From Pontibacillus sp. HMF3514 (GTDB lineage Bacteria; Bacillota; Bacilli; Bacillales; BH030062), in contig NZ_CP047393.1 in assembly GCF_009858175.1 (NCBI RefSeq), forward strand, positions 3,162,001 through 3,226,000: a stretch of DNA of 64,000 nucleotides, in the 5' to 3' direction. The notes beneath the pieces were generated by a model, which was given only the letters and a program-made list of their open reading frames with translations, made no database searches and was not told the origin of the DNA. Both the position numbers and the translations under genes were made by a program. Within the stretch, counting starts at the first letter, position 1. The number at the start of each line of letters is the position of its first letter. Below, in pieces: positions 1 through 8,670 of this stretch.

Positions 1-528
1 TGTTAATCCGTAAAGGCTAGAACCAGCGTCAATCCCTACAATGTTTCCACCGAATTTATCAGCTTTACCTTTAAGGTCTGGAATACTATTAATATCTTCT
101 ACGTATTCAGGAACATAAAGCCCTAGTTCTGTACCTTCGAACCACGTTTCGTCTTTATGGAATGCTACGTCTTCTTTGTAGCTATCGTATAGAGGCTTAT
201 CTGTATGTGGTAACCAAACTTCAAGTCCTACATCTAAGTCATCATTCTTAAGTGCTTCATAAAGAGCAGCCTTCTCAACTGTTTTAAGTTCTACATTATA
301 GCCCTTGTCATCAAGAATAACCTTCCACATGTTTGAAACGGCAACGTTTTCAGCCCAGTTGTTCAGGCCGATTTGTAGTGTACCTTTTTCTCCTGAAGTG
401 TTCCCTTCGTTATCAGTTGCATTGTCGTTACCTTCACCTTGATCTGTGTCATTGTTGCCGCCACATGCAGCTAGGATTAGTAATAGACCAAGACCTAGAA
501 CAGGTAACCATTTTTTCATCATGTTCAT
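1..528 (-). CDS. Glycine betaine/osmoprotectant ABC transporter substrate-binding lipoprotein (partial, 3' end outside window)
   Basis: The N-terminal 176 codons of an OpuAC/ProX-type binding protein; the reading frame is open through the window edge. The product starts with a lipoprotein signal ending in LAAC (Cys about residue 22), followed by an acidic Gly/Asn/Asp-rich linker. The mature part opens with LQIGLNNWAENVAV and continues with VGLEVWLPHTDKPLY, both typical of quaternary-amine binding proteins of the glycine betaine/proline betaine family. It would sit outside the membrane and deliver osmolyte to a permease. The start at 528 is chosen because AGGAGGG lies 8 bases upstream; two more ATGs follow within four codons. 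A promoter with a dyad in its spacer lies upstream. Ligand specificity cannot be told from this part. Confidence 0.85.
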   Translation of the reverse strand, partial: MNMMKKWLPVLGLGLLLILAACGGNNDTDQGEGNDNATDNEGNTSGEKGTLQIGLNNWAENVAVSNMWKVILDDKGYNVELKTVEKAALYEALKNDDLDVGLEVWLPHTDKPLYDSYKEDVAFHKDETWFEGTELGLYVPEYVEDINSIPDLKGKADKFGGNIVGIDAGSSLYGLT

Positions 529-587
529 ATGTGTGACCCTCCTGCGAATTTTGCTAATTTTTTTATAATCTCTTGAAAACAGAGTCA

Positions 588-616
588 ATTATACAATTTT
601 CATTGTATAAAGTAAA
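588..616 (-). promoter_or_regulatory. Promoter of the betaine-binding protein gene, with operator-like dyad
   Basis: On the minus strand, TTTACT (611-616) and TATAAT (588-593) are 17 bases apart. The spacer and -10 contain a perfect dyad, TTATACAAT-GAAA-ATTGTATAA (589-610), which looks like a repressor site overlapping the -10. A second short palindrome, TTTGTACAAA, lies just upstream (620-629). The regulator is not identifiable from sequence. The rest of 529-840 is AT-rich with no gene seen. Confidence 0.6.
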
Positions 617-840
617 CAGTTTGTACAAAAAGTTTCTTCGACACAATCTTAATATCTTTTAACAAAAATATACAAAAATTTGCTCAAAAACTGTCATGTC
701 AGTAATTTTAGAACACTTACTTTTCAACAAAATTTTTTTATAAATTTATGTTCCTATAGAATATCGAATTCATTGTATATTTTACCCAACACTTTAATAT
801 TGATTCTAAAAAAATAAAATTCTAATCGAAATTAGAATAA

Positions 841-880
841 AAAAATGCTTACCCTTATTTTCTTGGGTAAGCATTTTTCT
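841..880 (-). terminator. Intrinsic terminator, probably bidirectional
   Basis: A 14-bp perfect stem (841-854 with 865-878) and a 10-base loop, with A-runs on one side and T-runs on the other. It lies just after the stop of the small gene at 887-1126. Confidence 0.8.
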
Positions 881-886
881 ATGTCC

Positions 887-1126
887 CTATACTTTTTCTA
901 CAATGTAAGCTTTTTTATCACGATAATATTTTTCTCCGTCTTGAGAAGAGTGTTCGAAAAAGCCATCCAACTCCATGGTTACTTTGTATTCTCTATCAGG
1001 TTCAGTAAACAACTGTGACCCATTATTTGATAAAAGAATGACGTCTGTTGTTGATACAAAACTATCTAATTCTTTAGCGGTATAATTTTCTCCAACATTA
1101 ACGTCACTTAAACGATATTGTGCCAT
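887..1126 (-). CDS. Small hypothetical protein, 79 aa
   Basis: Not recognised. The start is placed at ATG 1126 (MAQYRLSDVN...) because GGAGGG stands 6 bases upstream; an upstream in-frame ATG at 1183 has no ribosome-binding site. The product is acidic and soluble, with no signal peptide or membrane segment. It has a stretch (SFVSTTDVILLSNNGSQLF) that reads like alternating strands. It is a single-gene unit with its own terminator, divergent from the metS leader. Function unknown. Confidence 0.6.
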   Translation of the reverse strand: MAQYRLSDVNVGENYTAKELDSFVSTTDVILLSNNGSQLFTEPDREYKVTMELDGFFEHSSQDGEKYYRDKKAYIVEKV

Positions 1127-1257
1127 TTGAATCCCTCCATCGATTTTGTGAATTGAATTCCCGTTGTGTATTTCATTAAACATGATTGCTTTTACTATTT
1201 GTCATCATGAACAAACTTGTGTAAGATAAATACAATATTTTGAATAGCTATGATGGG

Positions 1258-1570
1258 AAGAGTAATTCTGAACATGCTTTTACAGAGAGCTTCGTTAGGT
1301 GAAAGGAAGCAATGCCATGACAGGATGAACATGGACCCTGAGCTTCACATCGAAATCAAGAGAGAGTAGAATGTGACGAGTTTTGGCACTCGATATCAAT
1401 GCCAGAGTATAAGAACAGAGTAAGGCTGTGGTTGAAAAGATTCACTTTCAATCACTGATCAAATTTCTGTTCCGTACTTAAGGAGCCTGGTGATGCGAAT
1501 TACTAGGAAATTAAGGTGGTACCACGAGTAAAGCTCGTCCTTTGACTATGTCAGAGGGCGAGCTTTTTTT
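1258..1570 (+). promoter_or_regulatory. T-box riboswitch leader of metS
   Basis: The T-box core AAGGTGGTACCACGAG lies at 1513-1528, followed by a terminator (1531-1565, AAGCTCG...CGAGCTT, then T-run). Upstream is the usual stem I material starting AGAGAG (about 1276). A candidate Met specifier ATG at 1331-1333 lies just before a GAGC motif (1340-1343), which fits the downstream methionyl-tRNA synthetase. Uncharged tRNA-Met should favour the antiterminator. The specifier assignment is inference; the T-box core and terminator are plain. Confidence 0.88.
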
Positions 1571-1611
1571 AGGTCGCTGGAGCTAGACAATGAAAAGGAG
1601 GAAAAGAGAAT

Positions 1612-3240
1612 ATGAGTATTTTTATTGGAGGTGCATGGCCATACGCCAACGGCTCTTTGCACTTAGGTCATTTAACGGCACTTTTACCTGGGGATATTTT
1701 AGCCCGCTATTATCGATTAAAGGGTGAAGATGTATTATATGTTTCAGGCTCTGACTGTAACGGGACACCTATAGCTATAAAAGCAAAACAAGAAGGGGTA
1801 AAACCAAAAGAGATTGCAGATCAGTACCATAAGGAATTTGTTGATACCTTTAATAAACTTGGATTTACTTATGATAATTACTCTCGTACCGACTCACTGT
1901 ACCATCATGATGAAGTACAACGCATTTTTCATAAGCTGTTGGATCATGGTCACCTTTATAAACAATCCGTCGACCAAACATTTTGTCCTAGCTGCGAACG
2001 CTTTTTACCAGATCGTTATGTAGAAGGAACTTGCCCTAAGTGTGGTGCAGCTGCACGAGGTGACCAATGCGAATCATGTTCAATCCTCTTAGACCCTGTA
2101 GATATCGTAGATAAGAAGTGTAAATTGTGTGGAGATACACCTGTTGTTAAGCCTACTGAGCATTATTACTTTGCGCTTTCACATTTTCAAAAAGAATTAG
2201 AAGAACTTGTGGAAAAAGCTAAGACTCGAGAAGAATGGCGGCAAAATGCGATTCATCTTACAAAGCGCTATTTAAAAGAAGGTTTACATGATCGAGCGGC
2301 TACTCGGGATTTAGAAGTGGGTGTGCCAGTACCAAGTGAAGGGTTTGAAGGCAAAAAAATTTATGTATGGATTGAAGCTGTTTCAGGGTATTTATCCGCT
2401 AGTAAACAATGGGCAGAACAAAACGGGGCAGACTGGATGCCATTTTGGAAACAGAATACAAAATCCTACTATATTCATGGAAAAGATAACATCCCCTTCC
2501 ACTCTATTATTTGGCCATCTGTTTTAGAAGGTCTCGATGAAGGGTTATCCTTACCGGACCACATACTATCAAGTGAGTATTTGACGATTGAAAAGAAAAA
2601 GCTATCTACAAGTCGGAATTGGGCGGAATGGGTGCCTGACCTATTGGAACGATACAATCCGGACTCAATTCGGTACTTTTTAACGATAAATGCTCCAGAG
2701 TATAGGGATGCTGATTTTTCTTGGAGAGAATTTATCTATAGTCATAACAGCGAACTACTCGGTGCTTACGGAAACTTTGTTAATCGTACGTTGAAGTTCA
2801 TCCAAAAGTCTTATAGCAACAAGATTCCTAGTGGGGTTAGTGATGACTCGATAGATAGACGAATTAAGGAGGTCTATAACCAGGTAGGTACATTCATTGA
2901 AGCAGGAGAATGTAAAAGAGCTTTAGAGGCTGTATTTTCCTTTGTACGAGAAGCTAATAAATACTTTGACGAAAGACAGCCATGGATACAAATTCGAGAG
3001 AATGAGCCTGAATGCCGGAATACATTGTTCACATGCACGAAAATCATCGCTAACTTAGCTCAACTTCTTTCTCCTTTTCTTCCTTTCTCAAGTGAACAAG
3101 TTAGTTCAATTCTAGATATAAAAGAGCTGAAATGGGCTCCAATTGAAAGCTTACCTACTAAACTGGGAGAGATCAAACCTTTGTTTGAACGGATTGATGT
3201 TAGTGTCATAGAAAAAGAACGTGAGAAACTTGGGAAGTAA
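1612..3240 (+). CDS. metG: Methionyl-tRNA synthetase, short form with double zinc-knuckle
   Basis: Class I aminoacyl-tRNA synthetase charging tRNA-Met in the cytoplasm. HLGH (residues 17-20) is the HIGH motif and KLSTS (330-334) the KMSKS variant. Between them, about residues 126-185, are two four-Cys knuckles (CPSC...CPKC and CESC...CKLC). The chain ends at 542 aa, without the C-terminal EMAP/Trbp111-like dimerisation domain of the roughly 660-aa Bacillus subtilis MetS. This is the type found as a second MetRS in some Bacilli and streptococci, where it can give resistance to MetRS inhibitors. Start: AAGGAGG 8 bases upstream. Controlled by the T-box leader. The main metS would be expected elsewhere in the genome. 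Confidence 0.93.
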   Translation: MSIFIGGAWPYANGSLHLGHLTALLPGDILARYYRLKGEDVLYVSGSDCNGTPIAIKAKQEGVKPKEIADQYHKEFVDTFNKLGFTYDNYSRTDSLYHHDEVQRIFHKLLDHGHLYKQSVDQTFCPSCERFLPDRYVEGTCPKCGAAARGDQCESCSILLDPVDIVDKKCKLCGDTPVVKPTEHYYFALSHFQKELEELVEKAKTREEWRQNAIHLTKRYLKEGLHDRAATRDLEVGVPVPSEGFEGKKIYVWIEAVSGYLSASKQWAEQNGADWMPFWKQNTKSYYIHGKDNIPFHSIIWPSVLEGLDEGLSLPDHILSSEYLTIEKKKLSTSRNWAEWVPDLLERYNPDSIRYFLTINAPEYRDADFSWREFIYSHNSELLGAYGNFVNRTLKFIQKSYSNKIPSGVSDDSIDRRIKEVYNQVGTFIEAGECKRALEAVFSFVREANKYFDERQPWIQIRENEPECRNTLFTCTKIIANLAQLLSPFLPFSSEQVSSILDIKELKWAPIESLPTKLGEIKPLFERIDVSVIEKEREKLGK

Positions 3241-3243
3241 AAA

Positions 3244-3272
3244 ATGAGAGCCAGATTCATCCTGGCTCTCAT
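3244..3272. terminator. Bidirectional terminator between convergent genes
   Basis: An 11-bp perfect stem ATGAGAGCCAG/CTGGCTCTCAT with a 7-base loop, between the metG stop (3240) and the exonuclease stop (3305). Confidence 0.75.
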
Positions 3273-3304
3273 TCACCTAATATTAACATATGCTCTTGTT
3301 TGTA

Positions 3305-4177
3305 TTACTGCAAAATACCATCCAACTTACGAAACTCAAGCTCTTCAAATTTCGCTTTCATCTTCTCTTCATTAATACCAAGGACTGCATCATCTAATGA
3401 ACAGGTTACATCAACCTCGCAATGGATACGAGCTAGCTTTCTAGAAAGATGTAACATTTCTAAGTCCTGTTCAATTTTATTTCGTTGCCCTTTTGTTAAG
3501 GATGGCAAATTCTCAAGAATACCTTCGATTGATTCGTGAGCCTGAAGCAATTTCAACGCTGTCTTTTCTCCAATCCCTTTAACACCAGGATAGTTGTCAC
3601 TGCTATCTCCCATCAAAGCTTTTAAGTCAATCATTTGCTCTGGCGTTATCCCTTTTTCTTCTATAAAAGATGCTGCTTGATATAGGGCATAGTTTCCGTA
3701 TCCTTTTTTCAAGATCGATACAGAAATATTTTCCTTCAATAATTGCAGGATATCCTGGTCACCAGTCAAAATGATCACTTCACCTTGCTCACGATAATGC
3801 TCGGCTAATGTGCCCATACAATCATCCGCTTCATACCCTGCCAAACCAACGTTCGGAATATCAAGTGATTCCGTTACTTCTTTGACAAGATCAAATTGCG
3901 GGATTAACTCGACAGGTGGCTCCCCTCGGTTTGCTTTATATTCAGGAAAAAGTTCATTACGAAACGTTGAGCTTCCCATGTCCCAACAACAGATCACGTG
4001 TGAAGGTTTATAATGATTAATTGCTGTAAATAAGTGCTTAACGAACCCATAGATACCGTTTGTTGGAACACCTTTACTATTTACCATAAAATAATTGCTC
4101 ATCGCCGTCGCATAAAAGGCTCTGAACAATAACGCCATTCCATCTACTAATAAAATTTTATCTTTTGTATTACTCAA
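3305..4177 (-). CDS. ypcP: 5'-3' exonuclease, PolI 5'-nuclease-like (YpcP/ExoR type)
   Basis: A stand-alone homologue of the 5'-nuclease domain of DNA polymerase I; in Bacillus this type removes RNA primers and processes flaps. The product is 290 aa, full length for the family. It shows LLVDGMALLFRAFYA at the N-terminus (metal Asp), an acidic cluster GYEADDCMGTLA, ILTGDQDILQLL, and the helix-hairpin-helix region LMGDSSDNYPGVKGIGEKTA. All are hallmark metal-binding or DNA-contact motifs. It is a single gene, divergent from nos. Confidence 0.9.
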   Translation of the reverse strand: MSNTKDKILLVDGMALLFRAFYATAMSNYFMVNSKGVPTNGIYGFVKHLFTAINHYKPSHVICCWDMGSSTFRNELFPEYKANRGEPPVELIPQFDLVKEVTESLDIPNVGLAGYEADDCMGTLAEHYREQGEVIILTGDQDILQLLKENISVSILKKGYGNYALYQAASFIEEKGITPEQMIDLKALMGDSSDNYPGVKGIGEKTALKLLQAHESIEGILENLPSLTKGQRNKIEQDLEMLHLSRKLARIHCEVDVTCSLDDAVLGINEEKMKAKFEELEFRKLDGILQ

Positions 4178-4283
4178 AATAAGACAACCCCTTTAGAAGC
4201 ATTATAACAAAAACAGACTAGAAATGAGGCGGGAATAAGAGGAATTCCCCATTAGTCGTTTAAGAATTGTCAATTTCCACTTT

Positions 4284-4337
4284 TACGATTATGAGATTTT
4301 GTATGGTACAATCACCCTAGACTGAGCGACGTGGAGG
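4284..4337 (+). promoter_or_regulatory. Promoter and ribosome-binding site of nos
   Basis: An extended -10, TGGTACAAT (TG at 4304, TACAAT 4307-4312). A clear -35 is absent. GGAGG at 4333-4337 precedes the GTG start by 9 bases and decides that start. Confidence 0.5.
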
Positions 4338-4346
4338 TACACCATC

Positions 4347-5438
4347 GTGAATGAGGAATTCTATAAAAAAGCTGAAGCGTTTATTCAACAGTGTTACTCC
4401 GAGTTAGGAAAAGCTGAAGATGAAAAGAAGCAACGCTTACTACAGATACAAGATGAAATTGAAAAACATAACCATTATGAACATACATTTGAAGAATTAG
4501 AATATGGAGCAAAAGTAGCTTGGCGCAATAGCAACCGATGTATTGGTCGCCTGTTCTGGGATTCATTAAAAGTTTTTGACTACCGTCATTTAGACCATGC
4601 TGAAGATATAAAAGATGCTTTAGTTCACCACTTGGACTATGCAACGAATGGCGGTAAAATTCGTTCTACAATCTCCATTTTCAAACCAAAAACAAATGAA
4701 GAAACACCTGTCCGTATATGGAACCATCAACTCCTTCGATATGCAGGATATGTAGAGGATGGTGGCGTAATAGGCGATCCTGCCTCGGTAGAATTCACTA
4801 AAAAATGTAAAGAACTGGGTTGGCAAGGAGAAGGAACATCTTTTGATATTCTCCCTTGGGTCATTCAAGTACATGAACAAGAACCCAAATTATTTGAAGT
4901 ACCAAAAGATCATATTTTAGAAGTCCCTTTAAGACATCCAGAATATGATTGGTTTCAAGAACTGCGCCTTAAATGGTATGGCGTCCCAATTATTTCAGAT
5001 ATGAAACTAGAAGTGGGAGGCATTGAATATGTAGCCGCTCCTTTTAATGGATGGTACATGGAAACGGAGATCGGTGCTCGAAACTTAGCCGATGAGTTCC
5101 GGTACAACATGCTACCAACAGTAGGTGAATACCTCGGCTATAATGTGAGGCGCAATGCAACTCTATGGAAAGATCGTGCTTTGATTGAGTTGAATACAGC
5201 TGTACTCCATTCATTTAAAGAGGATGGGGTAAGTATAGTAGATCATCATTCCGCTGCCCAACAGTTTCATTTGTTTGAACAAAAAGAAAGTGCTTGCGGG
5301 CGTGAAGTAACAGGGGACTGGACATGGCTGATTCCTCCTATTTCCCCTGCTTCAACTCATATTTTCCATAGTTCCTATGATGATACCATGCATTCTCCCA
5401 ATTACTTTTATCAAGACAAGCCATATGAAGAATCATAA
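4347..5438 (+). CDS. nos: Nitric oxide synthase oxygenase domain protein
   Basis: Bacterial NO synthase: oxidises L-arginine via N-hydroxyarginine to citrulline and NO, using heme and tetrahydrofolate/biopterin, with electrons from separate reductases. At 363 aa it is the oxygenase domain only, as usual in Bacilli. The heme thiolate Cys65 lies in [13 protein letters not shown]; the substrate-site segment [19 protein letters not shown] and the C-terminal pterin-side WTWLIPP are present. The start is GTG (4347), from GGAGG spacing. A single-gene unit; no reductase nearby. In Bacillus and Staphylococcus, NO from this enzyme protects against oxidative stress and antibiotics; that role here is inference. 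Confidence 0.95.
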   Translation: MNEEFYKKAEAFIQQCYSELGKAEDEKKQRLLQIQDEIEKHNHYEHTFEELEYGAKVAWRNSNRCIGRLFWDSLKVFDYRHLDHAEDIKDALVHHLDYATNGGKIRSTISIFKPKTNEETPVRIWNHQLLRYAGYVEDGGVIGDPASVEFTKKCKELGWQGEGTSFDILPWVIQVHEQEPKLFEVPKDHILEVPLRHPEYDWFQELRLKWYGVPIISDMKLEVGGIEYVAAPFNGWYMETEIGARNLADEFRYNMLPTVGEYLGYNVRRNATLWKDRALIELNTAVLHSFKEDGVSIVDHHSAAQQFHLFEQKESACGREVTGDWTWLIPPISPASTHIFHSSYDDTMHSPNYFYQDKPYEES

Positions 5439-5472
5439 AAAGAGGTGCATCTAATTAGGTGTACCTCTTTTT
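5437..5472. terminator. Bidirectional terminator, nos / serpin
   Basis: Stem AAAAGAGGTGCA.CTAA / TTAG.TGTACCTCTTTT with T-runs in both directions, between the two convergent stops. Confidence 0.8.
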
Positions 5473-5473
5473 T

Positions 5474-6712
5474 CTAGTCTCCATAATAGGTTCCCATAAA
5501 GAGAATAGACTCCTTTTGATTGTCCGCTATGATATAAAGAAAGGGGTGATCAGCTTTAAATGTTTTAGGTTGGGAAGCTGAGGCAGATTCAGCCATTCCT
5601 ACAACGGTTGCAGCCGCTGCTTCACTCCCTTTTTCATTTACTTCAATAAAAGCTTTATGAAGAACGCGATCTATACTTAATCCACTGTCTGACATTCCTG
5701 AGAAATCGGCATTGTTAAATGCTTTTTTCATCCCTAAGCTTTGTAAAGATTCGTTTAGATTCTTGGTTCCATATTCCACTTTAAATTTAGGAAAGGATAT
5801 ATTCACTTTTTCTTGTGTTTCCATACCTTCTAAAATGGTATTCAATTTGTTCATCGTCATTCCACTAACAAATGAACGAAGAGTGGTCCCTTCTTTTGGT
5901 AAAACAGCATACATGGAAGTATCTCCTTCTCCATAAGGCATTTCGATCGCTTTATAATCAGAGCCTTCATTATATTGAACTGTTCCTTGCTTATACATCA
6001 TAGGTACGGTCTTTGAGCTCTCACTTGTAACATGAAAGGTTTCTTCTTCTGTATTTTCTATTTTAAACGGGTCCTTCCAATCCCCTTTAAAATAGATCGC
6101 GTTAATTAGAAACACTTTCACATTAGGCTTAATAGGAGGAGACAACATTTCCTTGATCTTTCCGTTGGTTTCTTTGCTAATCCAATTGTTCATCTCTGTT
6201 ACCGTTTGTTCTGAAAAATCTCTTTCGAAGACACCCGCACCATACATGTCTTGATTGGTTTTAATAAAAGTGTCTTTTACAGCGAATCCATCACGTACCC
6301 ATATTGAATTTCCTATATTCACATCTACATCATTCATTTGAGTCACGTATCGTATGTAGTTTTTGTACGTGTCATTAACCTTGTTGATATCAACACCTTG
6401 ATATCCCAATACTTCTTTCATCTCTTCTTTTGTTTCCCCACGCGCTCCTTGATAGGTCATAGAAAGAGCAGTTGATATACTAAAAGGTGAAATAAAGATG
6501 CTTTTCTGCTTTTCTTCTTCACTTAGCTTCTTGAACAGATCCCAAGCAAAAACAGCGTTACCATCCATCACAACTTGATTGATCTTTTCCATTTTGTAAG
6601 GTAAATCCTTTTTATCTGAAGTTTTTGTTTGATCATCTGTAGCACTTGTTCCACAAGCAGTTAGTCCAAGACAAAGAATGATTGTTGAGATAAATCTTTT
6701 ACTGTTCCTCAT
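5474..6712 (-). CDS. Serpin-family protease inhibitor, lipoprotein
   Basis: A full serpin fold (about residues 40-412) behind a lipoprotein signal (lipobox LTAC, Cys20), so it should be tethered outside the membrane. Recognisable segments are NAVFAWDLFKKLS, IFISPFSISTALSM, the breach/shutter motif FLINAIYFKGDW, and HKAFIEVNEKGSEAAAATVV. The hinge (GSEAAAATVVG) has small residues at P16-P9, as needed for loop insertion, so it is likely inhibitory. By alignment to alpha-1-antitrypsin, counting from the hinge Glu as P17, the scissile bond falls at about Ser-Gln within SASASQPK. That would suit elastase- or subtilisin-like proteases rather than trypsin-like ones. Bacterial serpins are sporadic, and neighbours give no target. 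Single-gene unit. Confidence 0.93.
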   Translation of the reverse strand: MRNSKRFISTIILCLGLTACGTSATDDQTKTSDKKDLPYKMEKINQVVMDGNAVFAWDLFKKLSEEEKQKSIFISPFSISTALSMTYQGARGETKEEMKEVLGYQGVDINKVNDTYKNYIRYVTQMNDVDVNIGNSIWVRDGFAVKDTFIKTNQDMYGAGVFERDFSEQTVTEMNNWISKETNGKIKEMLSPPIKPNVKVFLINAIYFKGDWKDPFKIENTEEETFHVTSESSKTVPMMYKQGTVQYNEGSDYKAIEMPYGEGDTSMYAVLPKEGTTLRSFVSGMTMNKLNTILEGMETQEKVNISFPKFKVEYGTKNLNESLQSLGMKKAFNNADFSGMSDSGLSIDRVLHKAFIEVNEKGSEAAAATVVGMAESASASQPKTFKADHPFLYIIADNQKESILFMGTYYGD

Positions 6713-6839
6713 TTTCTCTCCCCCTTTGCCTAATTAGACGCAACAAAGTTTTACAAGTTACATATAATTGAAAATAGCATTTAAGTTCATTTAGACACAT
6801 ACTGTTGTTTTCTGTTTCCTGCTTTTTATAGCAATAAAA

Positions 6840-6872
6840 TATACACGGCCTCTATTTAGAAACCGCGTATAA
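6840..6872 (-). terminator. Weak candidate terminator
   Basis: Minus strand: ATACGCGG / CCGTGTAT hairpin followed by an AT-rich tract, after the gene at 6879-7208. Confidence 0.35.
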
Positions 6873-6878
6873 TCTCAA

Positions 6879-7208
6879 TTACTCTTTCAGTTTTATGGGT
6901 ACAGACGTTATATTTTCTTTTTGCTTAATTTTTTGATCCAAATCACTTAATTGCTCTCTTAAATCTTCCTGATCAAAAGGAAAGGAATCAAGGTCTTTTA
7001 ATTGCTCTAATAACTTTTTATAAAGCTTGTGATACCCAGACCAGCGCTCTTTATTCACTTGTTCAGCAAGTGCTGATAGTGTAGCCAATGTTTTAGCAAG
7101 TGCTTGATTATCACCATTTAACAACATGTCACGACTGATATGGTGACATTCCACATAATCCTTTTTGACGTTAAATGCATCTTTATAGTTTTGAATTTTT
7201 ACAACCAT
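6879..7208 (-). CDS. Hypothetical protein, 109 aa
   Basis: Not recognised. The product is soluble, highly charged and predicted almost all helical. Two long helices occur around residues 35-70 (ALAKTLATLSALAEQVNKER) and 75-100 (a Leu/Asp-rich heptad-like LREQLSDLDQKIKQKEN), suggesting a small coiled-coil. An early CHH segment (residues 21-23) might bind metal, but nothing else supports that. It lies 26 bases after a GNAT gene on the same strand, so the two may be co-transcribed. Function unknown. Confidence 0.6.
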   Translation of the reverse strand: MVVKIQNYKDAFNVKKDYVECHHISRDMLLNGDNQALAKTLATLSALAEQVNKERWSGYHKLYKKLLEQLKDLDSFPFDQEDLREQLSDLDQKIKQKENITSVPIKLKE

Positions 7209-7234
7209 TTTATCACCGTACTTCTAGAGTGAAA

Positions 7235-7708
7235 TTATGTAATCCGCTTCTTCATTACATGATCAGTCATTTCAAAGCCTACTTTTTCATACAAAGCTAC
7301 TGCTCTTTTATTATGAGCGAATACATGTAAACCTATTTGGTGAATCCCTTGTTCTTTCGCAAAATCCTCAAGAGCATTCATTGAATCTTTTCCATATCCC
7401 TTACCTTGCTGTTCCTCATCTAACTTAATATCATAGATAAAGGAATGTTTTTTATCTTGTTTTTCCGTTATATTCAACCAAAGAATTCCGATAGAGTTGT
7501 TCTCTTCATTTACAATTGTAAATAGAATTTGATTTTCTGTCTCTAGACCCTCCGGTAATAATTGTTGAAACTGCTTTTGAGCATTTGGTAACGCCTCTTC
7601 TTCAGTCCAATTCCCTGCTTTCACATGTTCAGCTGCATATTCCTCAATAGACTTTTCATAATATCTTTCGAAGCGCTCTTGTGTCATCGGTTTTAACGTT
7701 ACATTCAT
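7235..7708 (-). CDS. GNAT-family N-acetyltransferase, 157 aa
   Basis: A single GNAT domain. The acetyl-CoA pyrophosphate loop is visible as EEQQGKGYGKDSMNAL (about residues 98-113), followed by the beta5/alpha4 part GIHQIGLHVFAHNKRAVALYEKVGFEM, typical of motif A/B of the superfamily. The substrate cannot be predicted. GGGGGAGGGG precedes the ATG. The 109-aa hypothetical gene follows. Confidence 0.85.
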   Translation of the reverse strand: MNVTLKPMTQERFERYYEKSIEEYAAEHVKAGNWTEEEALPNAQKQFQQLLPEGLETENQILFTIVNEENNSIGILWLNITEKQDKKHSFIYDIKLDEEQQGKGYGKDSMNALEDFAKEQGIHQIGLHVFAHNKRAVALYEKVGFEMTDHVMKKRIT

Positions 7709-7810
7709 GAAACCCCTCCCCCTTCTTCTCTATAGAATATTCGCTTTAACATGTGATATACCCTTTTCATTCGCTACATCAATCATTCACTATATTTATT
7801 AAAATTACAT

Positions 7811-7848
7811 TAAAAAAAGCAAGCACCTAAATTAGGTACTTGCCTTTA
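7811..7848 (-). terminator. Intrinsic terminator
   Basis: Minus strand: GGCAAGTACCTAA/TTTAGGTGCTTGC stem followed by seven T, just after the 51-aa gene. Confidence 0.8.
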
Positions 7849-7854
7849 AAATCC

Positions 7855-8010
7855 TTATTTTTTATTCGCTTGATTTCCACTCTTCTTTTGACTCTGATGC
7901 TCGCTATTCCCTACTTGCATATCATCAGCAAGTTCGGCTTCGTACTTTTTATTTTTTCTTGAGATCTCTTCGGATGTTTGATTACGTTTTACAGGCCCTT
8001 TTTGAGACAT
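7855..8010 (-). CDS. Small hydrophilic protein, 51 aa
   Basis: A short gene with AAGGAG 9 bases before the ATG and its own terminator. The product (MSQKGPVKRNQTSEEISRKN... ending QANKK) is lysine-, glutamine- and asparagine-rich with no hydrophobic segment. That composition recalls minor small spore proteins of Bacillaceae. I do not recognise a named family; the spore link is inference from composition only. Confidence 0.6.
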   Translation of the reverse strand: MSQKGPVKRNQTSEEISRKNKKYEAELADDMQVGNSEHQSQKKSGNQANKK

Positions 8011-8076
8011 GGTTGCCCACTCCTTATTAAGTAGTCATTTCCTAGTATGTTCAAAAAGGAGTGAGGTATGTGGGCT

Positions 8077-8637
8077 CTATTTAACTCTAGAATAAATACA
8101 AGTATCCGTTAAGCGTTTCCCATCTACGGATAGATCATCGTTTTTCAAAATACCGTCTAAGTTATATCCTAATTTCTCTGGAATAGCTCGACTTCTATAG
8201 TTTTCCGATTCACATTGAATCTCTACTCTACGGCACCCTAAATCATCAAGAGCAAAATCAGTTAGCTTTTGTACAGCTTCTTGCATATAGCCTTTGCCGC
8301 TGAGTCTCGTGTCAATCCAATAGCCAATTTCAACCTTTGGAATATCCCAATTTATATTATGAAATCCTGTAGATCCTACAAATTCTTCAGTGTCTTTTAA
8401 GTAAATAAGATAGCGAAGATTCTCGCGCGTCAAAAACTTCGCATGTGCCTGTCGAGTATTAACCTCTGTATCTTCTACACTCGGTTCATCTAAAGCAAAC
8501 CCCAACCAAGGTTTCATTTCTTCAAGTGATGCAGTAATGGCTGCATTGACAGCCGTTCCATCACCTGGCTTAGGCATGCGTAAAATAAGTTGCTCTGTTT
8601 CTAACTCTTCAGCTACATCATTCAAAATTGGATTCAT
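8077..8637 (-). CDS. RimJ/RimL-type GNAT acetyltransferase, 186 aa, behind a T-box leader
   Basis: A RimL/YdaF-like GNAT protein: an N-terminal LETEQLILRMPKPGDG strand, central EIGYWIDTRLSGKGYMQEA (about 126-144), and C-terminal NYRSRAIPEKLGYNLDGIL. These enzymes acetylate N-termini of proteins, small amines or antibiotics; the substrate here is not visible. The unusual feature is the T-box leader directly upstream on the same strand, which would tie its expression to a tRNA's charging state. That suggests an amino acid, peptide or aminoacyl compound as substrate (inference). Confidence 0.87.
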   Translation of the reverse strand: MNPILNDVAEELETEQLILRMPKPGDGTAVNAAITASLEEMKPWLGFALDEPSVEDTEVNTRQAHAKFLTRENLRYLIYLKDTEEFVGSTGFHNINWDIPKVEIGYWIDTRLSGKGYMQEAVQKLTDFALDDLGCRRVEIQCESENYRSRAIPEKLGYNLDGILKNDDLSVDGKRLTDTCIYSRVK

Positions 8638-8670
8638 TTAAATCTCTCCCCCAGACACTATAATTAGATA

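Noticed and set aside
333-536. Plus-strand frame opposite the betaine-binding protein gene
   Set aside because: Shadow of the minus-strand gene; Cys/His-rich nonsense protein with no start signal.
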